This document shows positions 35,866 to 48,600 of a stretch of 64,000 nucleotides of DNA, piece by piece; the first letter of the stretch is position 1; each line of letters opens with the position of its first letter. A program made the translations under genes and the position numbers. Below the pieces are notes generated by a model, which was not told the DNA's origin, did not search any database, and worked only from the letters and a program-made list of their open reading frames with translations. Origin of the DNA: Himantopus leucocephalus. Its lineage: Eukaryota > Chordata > Aves > Charadriiformes > Recurvirostridae. Location: assembly GCA_003993805.1 (NCBI GenBank), contig RSEF01000001.1, positions 93,766,458 to 93,830,457 of the forward strand, in the 5' to 3' direction.

Positions 35866-38800
35866 ATGACAGAAGGGGAGAAAACGAGACAATGTAAGCA
35901 AGAAGAGGAGCAGCAGCAGAAAGAAGAGGAACGGGAGGGTCTCATCGAATTCTACGGTTCCTACCAGGAGCTATTCCAGTTCTTCTGCAGCAACACGACC
36001 ATCCACGGGGCTATCCGCCTGGTGTGCTCCAAAAAGAATAAGATGAAGACAGCCTTTTGGTCCGTTCTCTTCTTTCTCACCTTCGGCTTAATGTACTGGC
36101 AGTTTGGGATCCTCTACAGGGAGTATTTCAGCTACCCTGTCAACCTCAACCTCAACCTCAACTCCGACAGGCTGACTTTCCCAGCTGTGACGCTGTGCAC
36201 CCTCAATCCGTACAGGTAAGAAATAGACTCCCAGAGCTGTCGACTGCCTTGACTTTTGTGGGCGTAGGATGTGCTCTTGTTCTCCTCGTGGTCCTTGACT
36301 GTCCCCTTCTGTAGCAGTGCTGGTGGAAAGGACGCTTTTCACAGGCCTTTGCTGCTGCAGGGCTTTCACAGCCCTGCATGTCAGTTTAGGCAGCTCTGCT
36401 TGGTGGTGTATGTTAGCAGGCTGCACTGTAAACTGCCACAGGGCAAAAACGGATGCCTTTACTTCTCTCTGACAAGGATGGTAGCCTCCAGCAAGGGGTT
36501 GGATTTGCAGCTGGTGGCAGGAATGTCCTGAATCACCCCAGCAAATTGCTGCTGTTTACGTGCATCCATCCCTAAACCTGCAGGCTCCTCTCTCCCCACC
36601 GTATAGATACAGCGCCATCCGGAAGAAGCTGGATGAGCTGGACCAAATCACCCACCAGACACTGCTAGACCTTTATGACTACAACATGTCTCTTGCACGA
36701 AGCGACTGGTCCACGCTGTCTGCACGAAAGCGTAGCTCCAGGAGCCTGCTCCATCATGTCCAGCGCCATCCGCTGCGAAGGCAGAAGCGGGATAACTTAG
36801 TCAACTTGCCAGAGAACAGTCCCTCAGTGGACAAGAACGACTGGAAAATTGGCTTTGTTCTGGTGAGATCCCTAGATATTTTGTGTCCAACCCACTGCGC
36901 TCTCTGCCTAGCTACTTCTGTCTTGTTAGACCCTTGGCCATGCCTTTCCCTACGTAGAAGTCTGATTAATCTTTGCTGGCTTCTGCTAATGACAGATAAA
37001 CATAGAGCTGAATCCTTTGCCCAATGCAGTCCTGCTCCCCATGTCCTGTCCCTGTTCACATGGGCCCCAGGGGACTTGTCTGCGTCAGTGCCCAGCTTTT
37101 CCTAGGTAGGGCAGGGAAGCCTTGTCCTTCCTGCAGGATGGATCAGCCTTGCAGTTGCCTTTTGGAGAGACGTTTATTAACATCAATGGCAGTGTTGCCC
37201 AATAATAGCAAAGGGGAAAGTATTGGATGGCTGTGGGCCATGTGAAATGTGGTCATGGTAGCATTTGCTCCTAGGTAGCAGCTTTTTCGCCCTGGGGTAT
37301 CTCTGTTTGCATTTAAAAAGGCAGTGAAGGACTGGAGCTAATTGCTTGCCAGTTAACTAGAGTTCCCACAGGATCAGGTTTCCCCTCCACCGAGGAGCTG
37401 CCCTGGGTTTGCTTTTCCCCATCCTGCTGATCGCTTTTTGGTCAAGTGCAGGAGCACTGCGGAGCTCATCCACTCCCTCAGGTTCTTCTCCTGCCTGCGC
37501 TGAGGGAGCACAGCTAATCCTCAGCCACAGCCTCGCCTCTCCAACAAGACTTCCCTGACATGGCTGGTTTTCTCCTTCTCTTCTTAACAGTGCAGCGAAA
37601 ACAACAAGGACTGTTTCCATCAGGCATACTCCTCAGGGGTGGATGCTGTGCGGGAATGGTACAGCTTTCACTATATCAATATCCTGGCACAGATGCCTGA
37701 TGCGAAAGCCCTGGATGAGTCCGACTTTGAGAATTTCATCTACGCTTGCCGCTTCAATGAGGCAACATGTGACAAGGCGTAAGTGGTGGAAACATCCCAC
37801 AGTGTCTTCCTAACAACACCCCTGGTTTGTGCCTGGGTCTGAGGGGAACTAAAGAAACCTGCATAAGAGAACCTCTTTCCCAAGGTGGGATTGTGCCGTG
37901 TTCAGTTCCCATTGTCTCAGATGATGTCTCATGAGTCCTTCCTGTAGGTTGTGCTCACCAGGGTCACAGTTTCTGTGACCTGAAACTATGGACCTTGGAG
38001 GATGGTTTCTCCTTTTCCTGGGTTTCACGTGAATGAAATAGTTATACAAACTCCAGTGTGGGTACAGATGTACAGTGTAGAAATTTCTTTATTCTGCTCT
38101 CTACGGTGGTGAAGTGGTACATATCAGCCCACATACGGGAGGAGGAAAAAAGAGAGCTGTTACAAAAAAGACAGTGAAAACAATATCCCACATTTCTCCT
38201 GCCATTATGGTCAAAAAGCCTCAAAGAGGTAGTGAAATGAAACCCATCAACAAGGGAGGAAAAAGAGGAGGAAAAGCTAAGAGTTTTGTCAATATTAGGA
38301 AGATAATACAGTAATTGCTAGTACTGCAAAAACCCATTTGGGCTCTCAAGAGTTAGCAGGATGAAAAACCTGGTATAAAAACCTGTCCAGCTCCAGGACG
38401 TTTTTTACAGCACATTTTAATTGCTTTTCCCGGTTCAAGCAAGTTTACATAACAAATACTGCCCATCTGCTGTAAGCCCCTCTCCCTGCAGATGGAAAAC
38501 AAGAGTTCCTTTCAGAAAGCCCTTCCCTTGGTCTCGCATTCACCCCATGTGAATGTTTCTGTTCCCATCTCAGGAATTATACCCACTTCCACCATCCATT
38601 GTATGGGAACTGCTATACCTTTAATGACAACAGCAGCAGCCTGTGGACCTCCTCTCTGCCTGGGATCAATAATGGTGGGTGAGAGGCACTCTGGTGAGTA
38701 ACGAGAACAGCTCTGCTCTGTTTTCCCAGGAGGAGTTAGGGGCATCTTGCTGCACTTTTGCTGGTGGTGGCAGATTGCTGCTCTGCTCTGTCTCACCAAA

Positions 38801-41800
38801 GCTGTGTTTTCACCCATGTGGACATGGCTGTCTCATGGACATGGCTGTCCCTCACTGCCACCCCACTGAACTCTCTCTCTTCCATCAGTGCCTGATCCTT
38901 ATGTTCGTTGCTCCCTCTGGACCTGTCCTGGCCCTTCCTGAAGTCCCCTGTTGAGCTCCGGTGCTGTGCTCCTGAGAGCCTCGTATTGGCCTCCTCCTTC
39001 CCCATTTTCCTGTTTCCAGCAACTGACCTTCTTGTTTTCCCAAACCTCCTGAAACCTCTCTAGGCCCAATCTTCTGGCTTTTCTTCCATCCGGCTCCAAG
39101 TATCTCCATGAAATCTCTCTCAATTCCTAGTTCTGCTTTTTCTAAGCCACGCTGAAGAAATCCAGTTTTCTCCTGGAGCCTCCAGCTTTGTTTCTGGCCT
39201 CTCTCCAGCCACCCTCCATTGCTGCCCAGCTTTGGCGCAGCCCTTGGTGATGTTTCTCTTCCTTTATCTCTTACGGACTCACTTCTTAACCATTCTGGAT
39301 GCTCTCTTCTCCCGCATGACGGCTGGCCATGACGCCCTTTACTCTCTGACATTCCCTCAGGTCTCTCTCTGGTGGTACGCACCGAACAGAATGATTTCAT
39401 CCCTCTGTTATCCACGGTGACAGGAGCCAGGGTCATGGTCCACGATCAGAACGAGCCAGCCTTCATGGATGATGGGGGCTTCAATGTGCGTCCGGGTATT
39501 GAGACCTCCATCAGCATGAGAAAGGTGAGGAAGCAGCAGGGGTAAGCAGCAGGAGTATGAACTTCAGTGGCGAGGATTAACTTAGTAGATAGATACAGAT
39601 GGGTTGTCATGGACTCAGTGTGTGTTTAAGGGAGAGGATTAATCACATGGAGTGAAGGGAGAAGAAGAAGAGGAGCTTACTGGACCAGACAAGAAGCGTT
39701 GGCTTGCAGTTTATCAGTGAACAAAAGAATGGAGGGAAGCAGGGGGAGCTGGCATCCAGAGGAAAGCATAAAGAGCCGATAACTGATGGACAAGCAGCGA
39801 GTGGCGTGGAAGTGTAGAAGGAAGACAGCAAAGTGCCAGTTGTTGTGTGTAATGACTATTTGTATTCTAGGAGATGACTGTGCGCCTTGGGGGCAGTTAC
39901 AGTGATTGCACAGAGGATGGCAGTGACGTGCCAGTGCAAAATCTGTACTCATCCCGCTACACTGAACAGGTAACTCATTATCACTGGTCCTGTGTTGGCT
40001 TCTTTCCTTACTTTCCTGAAATGCTTCAGTCCCCTAACAGCTGTGCTTGTCTGTGGGCAGTGTTAATAGTATGATGTGATACAGGCTGCAGTGGGTTTGG
40101 TTCCCTTGTCCAACCTTTTCCACTTCGCATGCCTCCAGGTCTGCATTCGCTCCTGCTTTCAGCTCAACATGGTAGAGCGCTGTGGCTGTGCCTATTACTT
40201 CTATCCCTTACCCGCTGGAGCAGAGTACTGTGACTACACAAAGCACATGGCCTGGGGTAAGTGGACAGGAGGAATAGTAAAGCTCATGCCCACCTGAACC
40301 TTTTTGGTCCACCTCATGTACATCACCTCATTGTCTTCAATGAGCTTCCTGATGTGGGACATCCAAAAGACACTGTTGTCTTGGATGGTTAGTCCCTCTG
40401 AGCTTGCGGAAGGGAACCTTCTCTGGATTCCCCTCGCTGTTGCACATCATCTTTTGTATACAGATACTGTGAACTTACCTGGATTTACTTTCTCTGCTGC
40501 TCAGGCTACTGCTATTACAAACTCCTGGCTGAATTCAAAGCTGACGTGCTGGGCTGTTTCCACAAATGTCGGAAACCTTGCAAGTAAGTTTGACCATCAG
40601 TCAGGTAGACTGGGAAATCTTTATTCCTAGAGATGTTGGAAAGCATTCATTGACGAGGGAAAAAGCTTGAGTCAGTAGCTGAGCTGCAACCCGAAATGGT
40701 ATTTCTCCCATCAGGAAGCCAAAATGGCTGAGGAGCATCAGTGTCGACTCGGGGGTGAGCTCCTGAGGACTGTGCAGAAGCTCACAGGGAAGTAGGCAGA
40801 ACTTCAGCATGGGAGGGAGTTTCCAGGTGTCCCTGGGGATTGAGAAACCTGGTGTTCCTACAGCTTCAACAGCTAACACGGCCTCTTGTCTTCCAGAATG
40901 ACAGAATACCAGCTGTCAGCTGGATACTCCCGCTGGCCTTCTGCTGTCTCAGAGGTAAGGAGAGGGTTTCCTGGCTCCCCAGCACTGCTCCGAACTCCCA
41001 TTTAGTCCTTCCCCACATGGTACTAAACCTGCAGGAGGTGACTGTGGTCACGTAACGCAATTTATTGCGCTTTCATTTCAGGACTGGGTTTTTTACATGC
41101 TTTCACAACAGAACAAATACAATATCACATCTAAGAGGTAAGAGCCCCTTAACAGAGGTTGCATCTGAACCAGAAACCATCCCAGTGGAGTGTGTATGTC
41201 AGGGGGTCATAGTTCAGATTAAATCACTTACAGGAAGCGATTAGGCATAGGACCCATGGACAAGGCCGGTGGATTTGAGTCAGAGTAGAGATAAACTGAG
41301 ACTTCAACAAGGACTGGAAATCCAACTGAAGTCTGAAAAGGGTAAGCTGCTAGTATGAAAATAGTAAGCCCCAGGATGCTGCCATGTGGTCTGGAGTCAT
41401 GGTAAGGTCTAGTGGAAGAGTGGGAAGGAGAGCCACGCAGAAGCTTGTACTTAGCCAATGTAGGATGCCACAAACATTGGGTTTCACGTAACAGTCTGTG
41501 AATGCACACTCTAAGAGTCAGACACACACTGTAAGTACCAGATTGTATTTAGTGCACAATGAGGGAACTGTGGAGATGGGGAAACAGCCTCTGGGTGGTA
41601 TACGTGGGAGGAGGATGCAGAGCAGAAGGGGACTCAGAAGGCAATTAAGCTTGGTGAAGAAATGCAGGGATTGCAGATTTGGGGTTACTAAGCCCCACCT
41701 TTCATTTACAGGAACGGAGTTGCCAAAGTGAATATCTTTTTTGAGGAGTGGAACTACAAGACCAATGGGGAGTCACCAGCCTTCACGGTACACACTTTAC

Positions 41801-42342
41801 TGCTGTGTCCTCTCTAGCCACCCATTCCCCTACAATGTCCCTCTGTACTGGCAGGTGTTCATTCCAGCAGCATCGCTGGCTATCCAGTCTCTTTTCCTGG
41901 GGCAGAGTGGGAGGAACCCCCCAGCGTCTCGAGGGCACTGCGAGTGGGAGCAGGCAGGGAGGCAAAAGGCTGGAACGAGGGCTGTCCTCACTGCCCTTTC
42001 TCTTGTCTCTTGCAGGTAGTGACTCTGCTGTCCCAGCTTGGGAACCAGTGGAGTCTCTGGTTTGGATCCTCTGTCCTGTCTGTGATAGAGCTGGCAGAGC
42101 TGATTCTGGATTTCATTGCCATCACCTTTATCTTGGGCTTCCGCTGGTTCCGCTCCCGGCAGCAGCTCTCCCCACCAGGACCCCCTCCAAACAGTCAGAA
42201 TAACACTGCTTTCCAAGACGAGGCGCCAGGTCTCAGTGCTCCACACCGCTTCACTGTTGAGGCTGTAGTGACTATGCTGCCATCTTACAACAGCCTGGAA
42301 CCGCGTGGGCTGAACAGTGATGGTGAAGCAGGACACGAGTGA
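35866..42342 (+). CDS. SCNN1A: Epithelial sodium channel alpha subunit (alpha-ENaC)
   Basis: Pore-forming, amiloride-sensitive channel subunit that drives sodium uptake at the apical membrane of epithelia. Twelve coding exons join in frame: 35866-36215, 36607-36862, 37591-37778, 38574-38674, 39361-39524, 39871-39969, 40139-40256, 40505-40583, 40897-40954, 41082-41137, 41712-41787, 42016-42342. They encode 623 residues. Visible features, in order, are the HG gating motif ([10 protein letters not shown]), TM1 ([17 protein letters not shown]), furin-type sites ARKR and RRQKR, a cysteine-rich extracellular domain ([21 protein letters not shown]), and the pre-TM2/selectivity segment WFGSSVLSV with TM2. 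The C-terminal motif is LPSY instead of PPxY. The ATG at 35866 was chosen from its -3 purine and the family start. The frame is open to the acceptor at 35841, so a 5' exon could extend the N-terminus. Confidence 0.96.
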
Positions 42343-42689
42343 GGCATGGCTTATTCCACAGTTCAGATAGGTGGCAATGGGAGCAGAGGTTGCACACTTT
42401 CTCGGTGGGACCCACATTTCCTTATTTCTGGGGTGCTTTACCTGGACCATAGCAGAAAACTGCACTGTGGTTGGTCTGGATTCATTGCTTTCACTGCTGT
42501 AGGTGAATTCTTCAGTCTCATAAATACTATTGCTCTGGGGATCACCAGGGATGAGATTTGATCTAATGTATATATTGGGGAGATGTCAACTTGGTTTCCT
42601 TACACTCCTTGCACGTGCACACCTACACGCACACACATGCTTTCTTTTCCCTGCAACAAGGATGCTGCCGTGGTTCTGGTCTGTCGTTA

Positions 42690-42695
42690 ATTAAA
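42690..42695 (+). terminator. SCNN1A: Likely SCNN1A polyadenylation signal (ATTAAA)
   Basis: The ATTAAA variant hexamer lies about 350 bases after the stop codon and is followed within 30 bases by a TG-rich stretch (gtgtgtctggcgtcctgtgtgg), a typical downstream element. Confidence 0.65.
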
Positions 42696-42699
42696 GAGG

Positions 42700-45600
42700 T
42701 TTGGCAGGTGTGTCTGGCGTCCTGTGTGGTATGACAAGGGACAGGAATGGAATCTCAGCTGGGGTACAAGTCTCTCCACAGGCTGTTTGTTAAGCTTTTC
42801 CTAAGGTTGGAAACTGGTTGCTCTTTCCTAGTTCTTAATGTCCAGCTTTGATCCAAAGACCAAGCCACCCGCCCTCCTCTCCCAGAGAGGAGAGACTACT
42901 TGTATAGCCCTGAGAGATGACAGCCACTGACATAATCTCAATTTATACTATGGACAATACTCTGGGGAGGTGGTTGATGCTTGCTGCCACTCTCAGGTCA
43001 GGACAAAACACCCCTGGCAGAGTATGGTCTTCCTTTATTAAGCTGCCTATGTGGCACTGGTGGATCTTAGCTGTATAGCAGTCTCCTTCCGTGTGATACA
43101 CCATACGCGTGGATATCCAGCTATTTGATCATTTGCCAGAGCATTCAGGATAAATTGATCTCTGCATAGGAGCTATGGAACCGAAGTGCCTATGCACACC
43201 CTCAGAAACATCCCAAACACTATCTCTGCTGCCATGAGAACCTGCAAAAGAGGCTCAGAATAGTGCAGGTTATGCAGTGCCTGCTCTGCTCCACTCATCC
43301 CTTCTCTGGTTCAGCCACAGAGGCTCTGCTGAGGACCGTGAAGCACAGGAGAAATGCTGCAGGCTTTTATCAGAGATCCTTTCAGAGAAAGCTTTAGTCT
43401 AGTGGAATGGACTGCATAGGTAATCAAGGCCGGGACAAAGATGGTCCTATTCTCAGGAACTAATTTGGAGATCTTCACGTAAGAACACACATCTTATTTC
43501 TTGCAGTAAGCTTGTCATTCTATTTTTCACAAATACTCAGACTTCTGCTGCAACGGTGTTTACACAGCACTTTATGCGGTATCAAGAGAGCAAGGGTGAT
43601 GTCCTTAACAAACAGGATTATCCACTTGACCAGAAACAAACACAGATACCAGAATTTAAGCATATAGTTTAGGCAAAGACCCATGGTACCATGTACCCAG
43701 TCACATTGCAAACAGCCTCTTTTAAATTTAAAAACTAGTTAATCATAACAAAAAAAACCCTGCAGATTTTAAAAATGAAGGTAGATGCACTGCCCTTGGG
43801 AAGATGGAGGATTTTACTGCAGTATATAAACTGTTGCCTAATTCTTCTCTTTGAGATGTTAAACACATGCTTGTTGTACTGCTCCTGCCTTGATTACCAA
43901 AATGTGCTTTTCACTTCCCAGCAGAGAGTGATTTTCTTCCTCCTCACGGACTCGAACACTGTATTCTTTATTACACAAATATTCATGTTTTTTCAAACTT
44001 TATCCCAGTGCTCAGCTGATGACCTTTGTCTGAAAGTGAAGATGAGGTCTCTGCTGGGAATAGAAGCGATTCCGGGGGTATCCGGCAGGAAGGAGAAGCC
44101 TGCAGCCACGGGCACTTAGAGGTGTGGGAACATGCATTCCCCCTGGGAGGCCCCCACTGGAAAAAATCAGGACTTCCACAAACATGGGAAAAAAAACATC
44201 CACTTGCTGTGTTTATGGGTGATTTTAAATGAAGTAAATGAGGGTGAGTAATGAAAGAATGAAATCTCAAGGTTGCCGTAATGAAGGGACTTTCATGTTC
44301 TGTAAAAACGCTGCCCAAGAGGCCGAGTTAAAAGCTAGGTTTAGTGGCTAAAACAAAAGAGTAACTTTGGTCACAATAAAACCAAGAAAGGTAAGTAGAA
44401 GAGCTAGGATGCTGCGCCTATAGCCCAGTGCTCGGTCATGAATTCAGTACTACAGACTGCTGCAACCTTAGGTTGTTTCTAGCACATGAATGAGCAAAAA
44501 CCTGATGCTGGACACAAAGCTGTTAGCTTCATAAAACCACCTCCAAATCAAGAAAGGAGAAAGAGCAGGTACAACACCTAAAACAGTCTCTGTATATCAT
44601 AAAGGTACGATGATTCATACACTGAGCATGATCTTTCCAGAATAGCCGAAGAGTAAGACACGATTCTTCACATCACACGGTACCTTGTGATAAAATTGAT
44701 GTGACCCACTGCATCACGCATAGTTAAGTGGGTAATTAAAGGAAGATTAATCAGAGGCATAACTACTTGAAACATTAAATTCTCTCCAACGTCATAAAGA
44801 AATACAGCTGTAGAAGAAGGTGATGTAGTCCCTAGGGGAAGCTTGCACCGTAATATACCTCTCTTCTGTAAAATTGTTAAAATGCAAAAAATGGGCTTTG
44901 ACTAATGAACTCAAAGTAATGGCCCCATTCTGGGTAGCTCTAAATCCAGAGTTAAAAGCCTGTACAAACATGAAGTCGTTATACCAGTTGGTAAATAGAT
45001 TAGCCCTTCTTGTCCTAAGGATCAGTGCAAAAATTGCCATCTTGGAAGAAATCAGGTCATCCTCCCACGAACATCCCTATACTTCTTGTAGGCTGACAAG
45101 ACCACAAATTATCAGCTCAACAGATGTATAGCAAGCTCAGTCTGGCTGAAAACAAGAGGCAAGTCCAGCTGTCCTGGAGTGAGAGTGCAGAAAATGGAGT
45201 GTTTTGGTGAGAATGTGAAGTACTACAGAAAAGGGGAGAAAGTATGCATTGAGATTCGTCAGTCAGCAAAAGGCAAATTAAAGGCCTGAGCTGGGATGAA
45301 TTTGTACAAGGGGAGAAAGTTGAGGGTATGTAAACGTTCAGTAGTCATAGGTATGTTCGAAGCATAGCACAGTTATTTGAAGGACATAGAAAACATGCAA
45401 GGAATAGCTGTAGGTCATACAACACTGAAGAAAAGCAAGTTTTGTCTTTCTGGACTGGAAGCATCTGTCATGCAGGGGGAAGGCAGAGAAGTAGGAATAA
45501 AAGTGTTTGAAGGGGGAAGGCAAGTACAGGAGGACAAAAATCATTTTGTGGGTAAGTTGGAGTATTTGAGTGGTTTGGTTTGCAGGAGTAAGCAGCACAG

Positions 45601-48600
45601 AAGTGGGTAGTTCCATGTGCTTATGAAGGAGGATGAGAAAAACGAAGGTTTACATGATGGGGAAATTACAGAGGGAGAAGAGGGATGAGCGTTTAGGAGC
45701 TTAAAAACAATACCAGAGGAACTCTGGAAGTGTTTGTTGCTGCTGAAATACAAGGAAAGAGACATGAGCGCTTTCGGGTTGTGGAACAACCCACAAAGAC
45801 GGGGTATAAAGGGCCTATGGGACCACGGTGGTGGCAGACATTTGCAAGTTGATTGAGGGCTAAGAGCATTTGGAAGTCACGTGCTAGCAGAGAAAAGGCA
45901 TACAGACAGTCTGGGAAATACAGGGACACTGAAGTTTGAGGGCTCCAATTGTGAGATCAGATGAACTTGGAGGATCTGAGAACCCCTAAAAAACTTGTAG
46001 TGGGACCAGGGGAATGGAAAGAAGTACTGGAAGAAAGGGAAGAATGGGCCAGCCCCTCCAGGAAGGAGGAGAACTAAGCAGAGGATGGTTGAGAAGGCAG
46101 GGAACACAAGGACAGAGGGCCACAGACAGGCATGCTCTGCTATCTGCTGAAAACTTGTTTCTTAACAGTGTGGCAGTCACAATTTGACAGATACCAAAAT
46201 TATTTTTTTTCCTGTAAGAATTAAGGTAATACTGGAAGTGTGTGGAATTACAACATAAGTGTCTAGAGAAGCTAGACAGTGACAAAACAACCACTTCAGA
46301 AAATAAGCAATACATTTAGAAGAACTAAACTCTGCTTGCTGGAGTGCTTAGAGAAGCTGGACAGATAAATGCAAGGTTCGCCTGCACAGATTGAGGTCAA
46401 ACCTAGAAGGAATTTGAGGAAAGGGTTACCAGTTTCTTGGGAGAGGTTCAATAAAGTCTAAGGGGTGGAGATGCGCTACATCAAGAAATGAAAAGAGCAG
46501 CAGTGCTGTTGGTGAAAGGACAGAGGGAACCACAGAGATCAGGAAACACCAGAGGGATGGCTGTGTTCAGTCCTGCAGTTCTTTACACTTACCAAAGTGC
46601 AATATTTAAAAGGGTCTTGTCAGCACAAGAGAGGAAAGTGCCTTCAGCTTCCAAGTATATCCTTAAAGGCAATGACCTAAAAAAAGCTTAGTATTTGGAG
46701 ATTATGGCAAATTTATATAAAAAAATTAGTACAAGTGCTTTTGGAAAACAAGCCTGGCAGAAGAAAATATGAAAAGAGTCATTTTGGCCTCTGCAAGAAT
46801 CATTTAGCAGGTCTATGTGCTGAAAGGATGTTATAGGGCTGTTCATACTGGAAAACCAGAGACCAAATAAGGGTGTTCTGAACTCTCTCTGACAAAAAAA
46901 ATAGGTCAAAGATTATCAGAAGTATGGCAGCTGAAGTGCAACTTTATTTTGGCCTGTAAACAGGGGAAGTTTTGTGAAGGCACCCACTTACATCTCCCTA
47001 GAGGAAGCATTGCAGGGAACTTGGAAGAAACACTGGGCTGAACTCACATATCCAGACACAGCTGAGTTGCCTATTTTGTAAAACCTATACCCTTATCTGT
47101 CACATATCTCAGAGAGTAATTATTTGCTTAGAGGTCAGAACAAAGATAAAACCTCTGTACTTCCCCATTATTGCCTCCTTCACCAAGTTAAGGCTTCCAA
47201 CCCCAGTGGATACTTCAGAGCAGGGATCTCTGCCGCTTCACAGGGAAGCCACGTCTGTTGAACAAGTGTTGATGCTGCATTCCTACTTGGAAGAAAAGTG
47301 TTCTGTGTCTTCCCCACCACCATTTGGTTACTCTCTAGCTGAGGCAAGAAATCAGCACCCCATGGGCTGATGAGACCATGCACCCTTCTTCGATCAGTAC
47401 ATAGAAACCTCAGGAAAGACCAGAGCGAGGCTTAGGGCATCTAGAAACACGAAGGTTTAAGACACGTCCATTTAAGAGCAGTAAAGTTGAGGCCCCACCA
47501 GATCGGAAGGTGTCAGGATGAACCAGTTGAAATGGGAGTTGCATGTTTAAAGGCAGGGCCTGAATTTCTAATTATACTTTTACAGAACTACAACACACAC
47601 TTGGCAGGAATTGCAGCATGACTAGTTCACTCAGGTTGTACAGGCCTCATCTGTGCTGAAGTTTAGACTGTACATGCTGCTTTAATCCACCAGTCAATCC
47701 AGTCTCCCTCCTTTCCCAGGCAGGCTTTCATCTTTTAAAGAATTAGCCCAGCTGCACTGCTCCAAATGCACACTGACCATGCATTGTTCTGGTGTGATTT
47801 TGGTGATGTTTAAGACTAGACAAAGATTGGTTGTAAGGGAACCACAAGCCACAGAAGTACTGGTTTACAACCCAAAGTTTGTAACAGCAGAAGCAGATAT
47901 AAGGGCACAAGTACTTTGTTTTAAAATAAGTCCGCACTGGACAAAGCTCTGTCATTTCTTTTTAATGAGTTTCAAGTATACAGTGAAGCAAAACAAGGGG
48001 GCACTTACCTTTATTTCAGCCATGCTCCAAGACACGCTGTGAACAGCATCCTACTCCTGGGCCATGAACATATGTCCTAACACCAATGGAGAATTGTTTT
48101 CTGCATTTAAGGATCTGAGGCTAGGCTGTCGAAATGCAAAAGCAGCACAGCCCAAGGAACTAGAGCTACCAGCAACACACCCTCCCATTCAGGCCACTAC
48201 CTCCCTGTGCATTACGCAGTGGCTGGACATTCGGTGGACAGGAGAGTTGGATTGGGCAGCCTCTGCCCCCAGAGCTGCTGGTCCATACATCTTGTTACAG
48301 ACTTACCACGGAGTCAGTCCAGCAAACCGTTGCAGTACAACTGGAACTACCATCATTGCAATGGAAGCCTACCCACTGCTTTGAGGGACAGAACTTCAGG
48401 TGTGTGTAGAGTATGGAAGTGACAAAAAAAAAAAATAATTCCAAGAAGAGTTTGGTATCCCAGCCCTTCCCCACACACTGACAGACCAGACAGACTCAAT
48501 AAGGTGGTGAATTGTGTTTCTTAGAGACCATTTAAAGTACATGAGCTGATTACTATAACATGCCAGAGATTACAGTTGTGTTTATAGAGGAAGGAAATAA

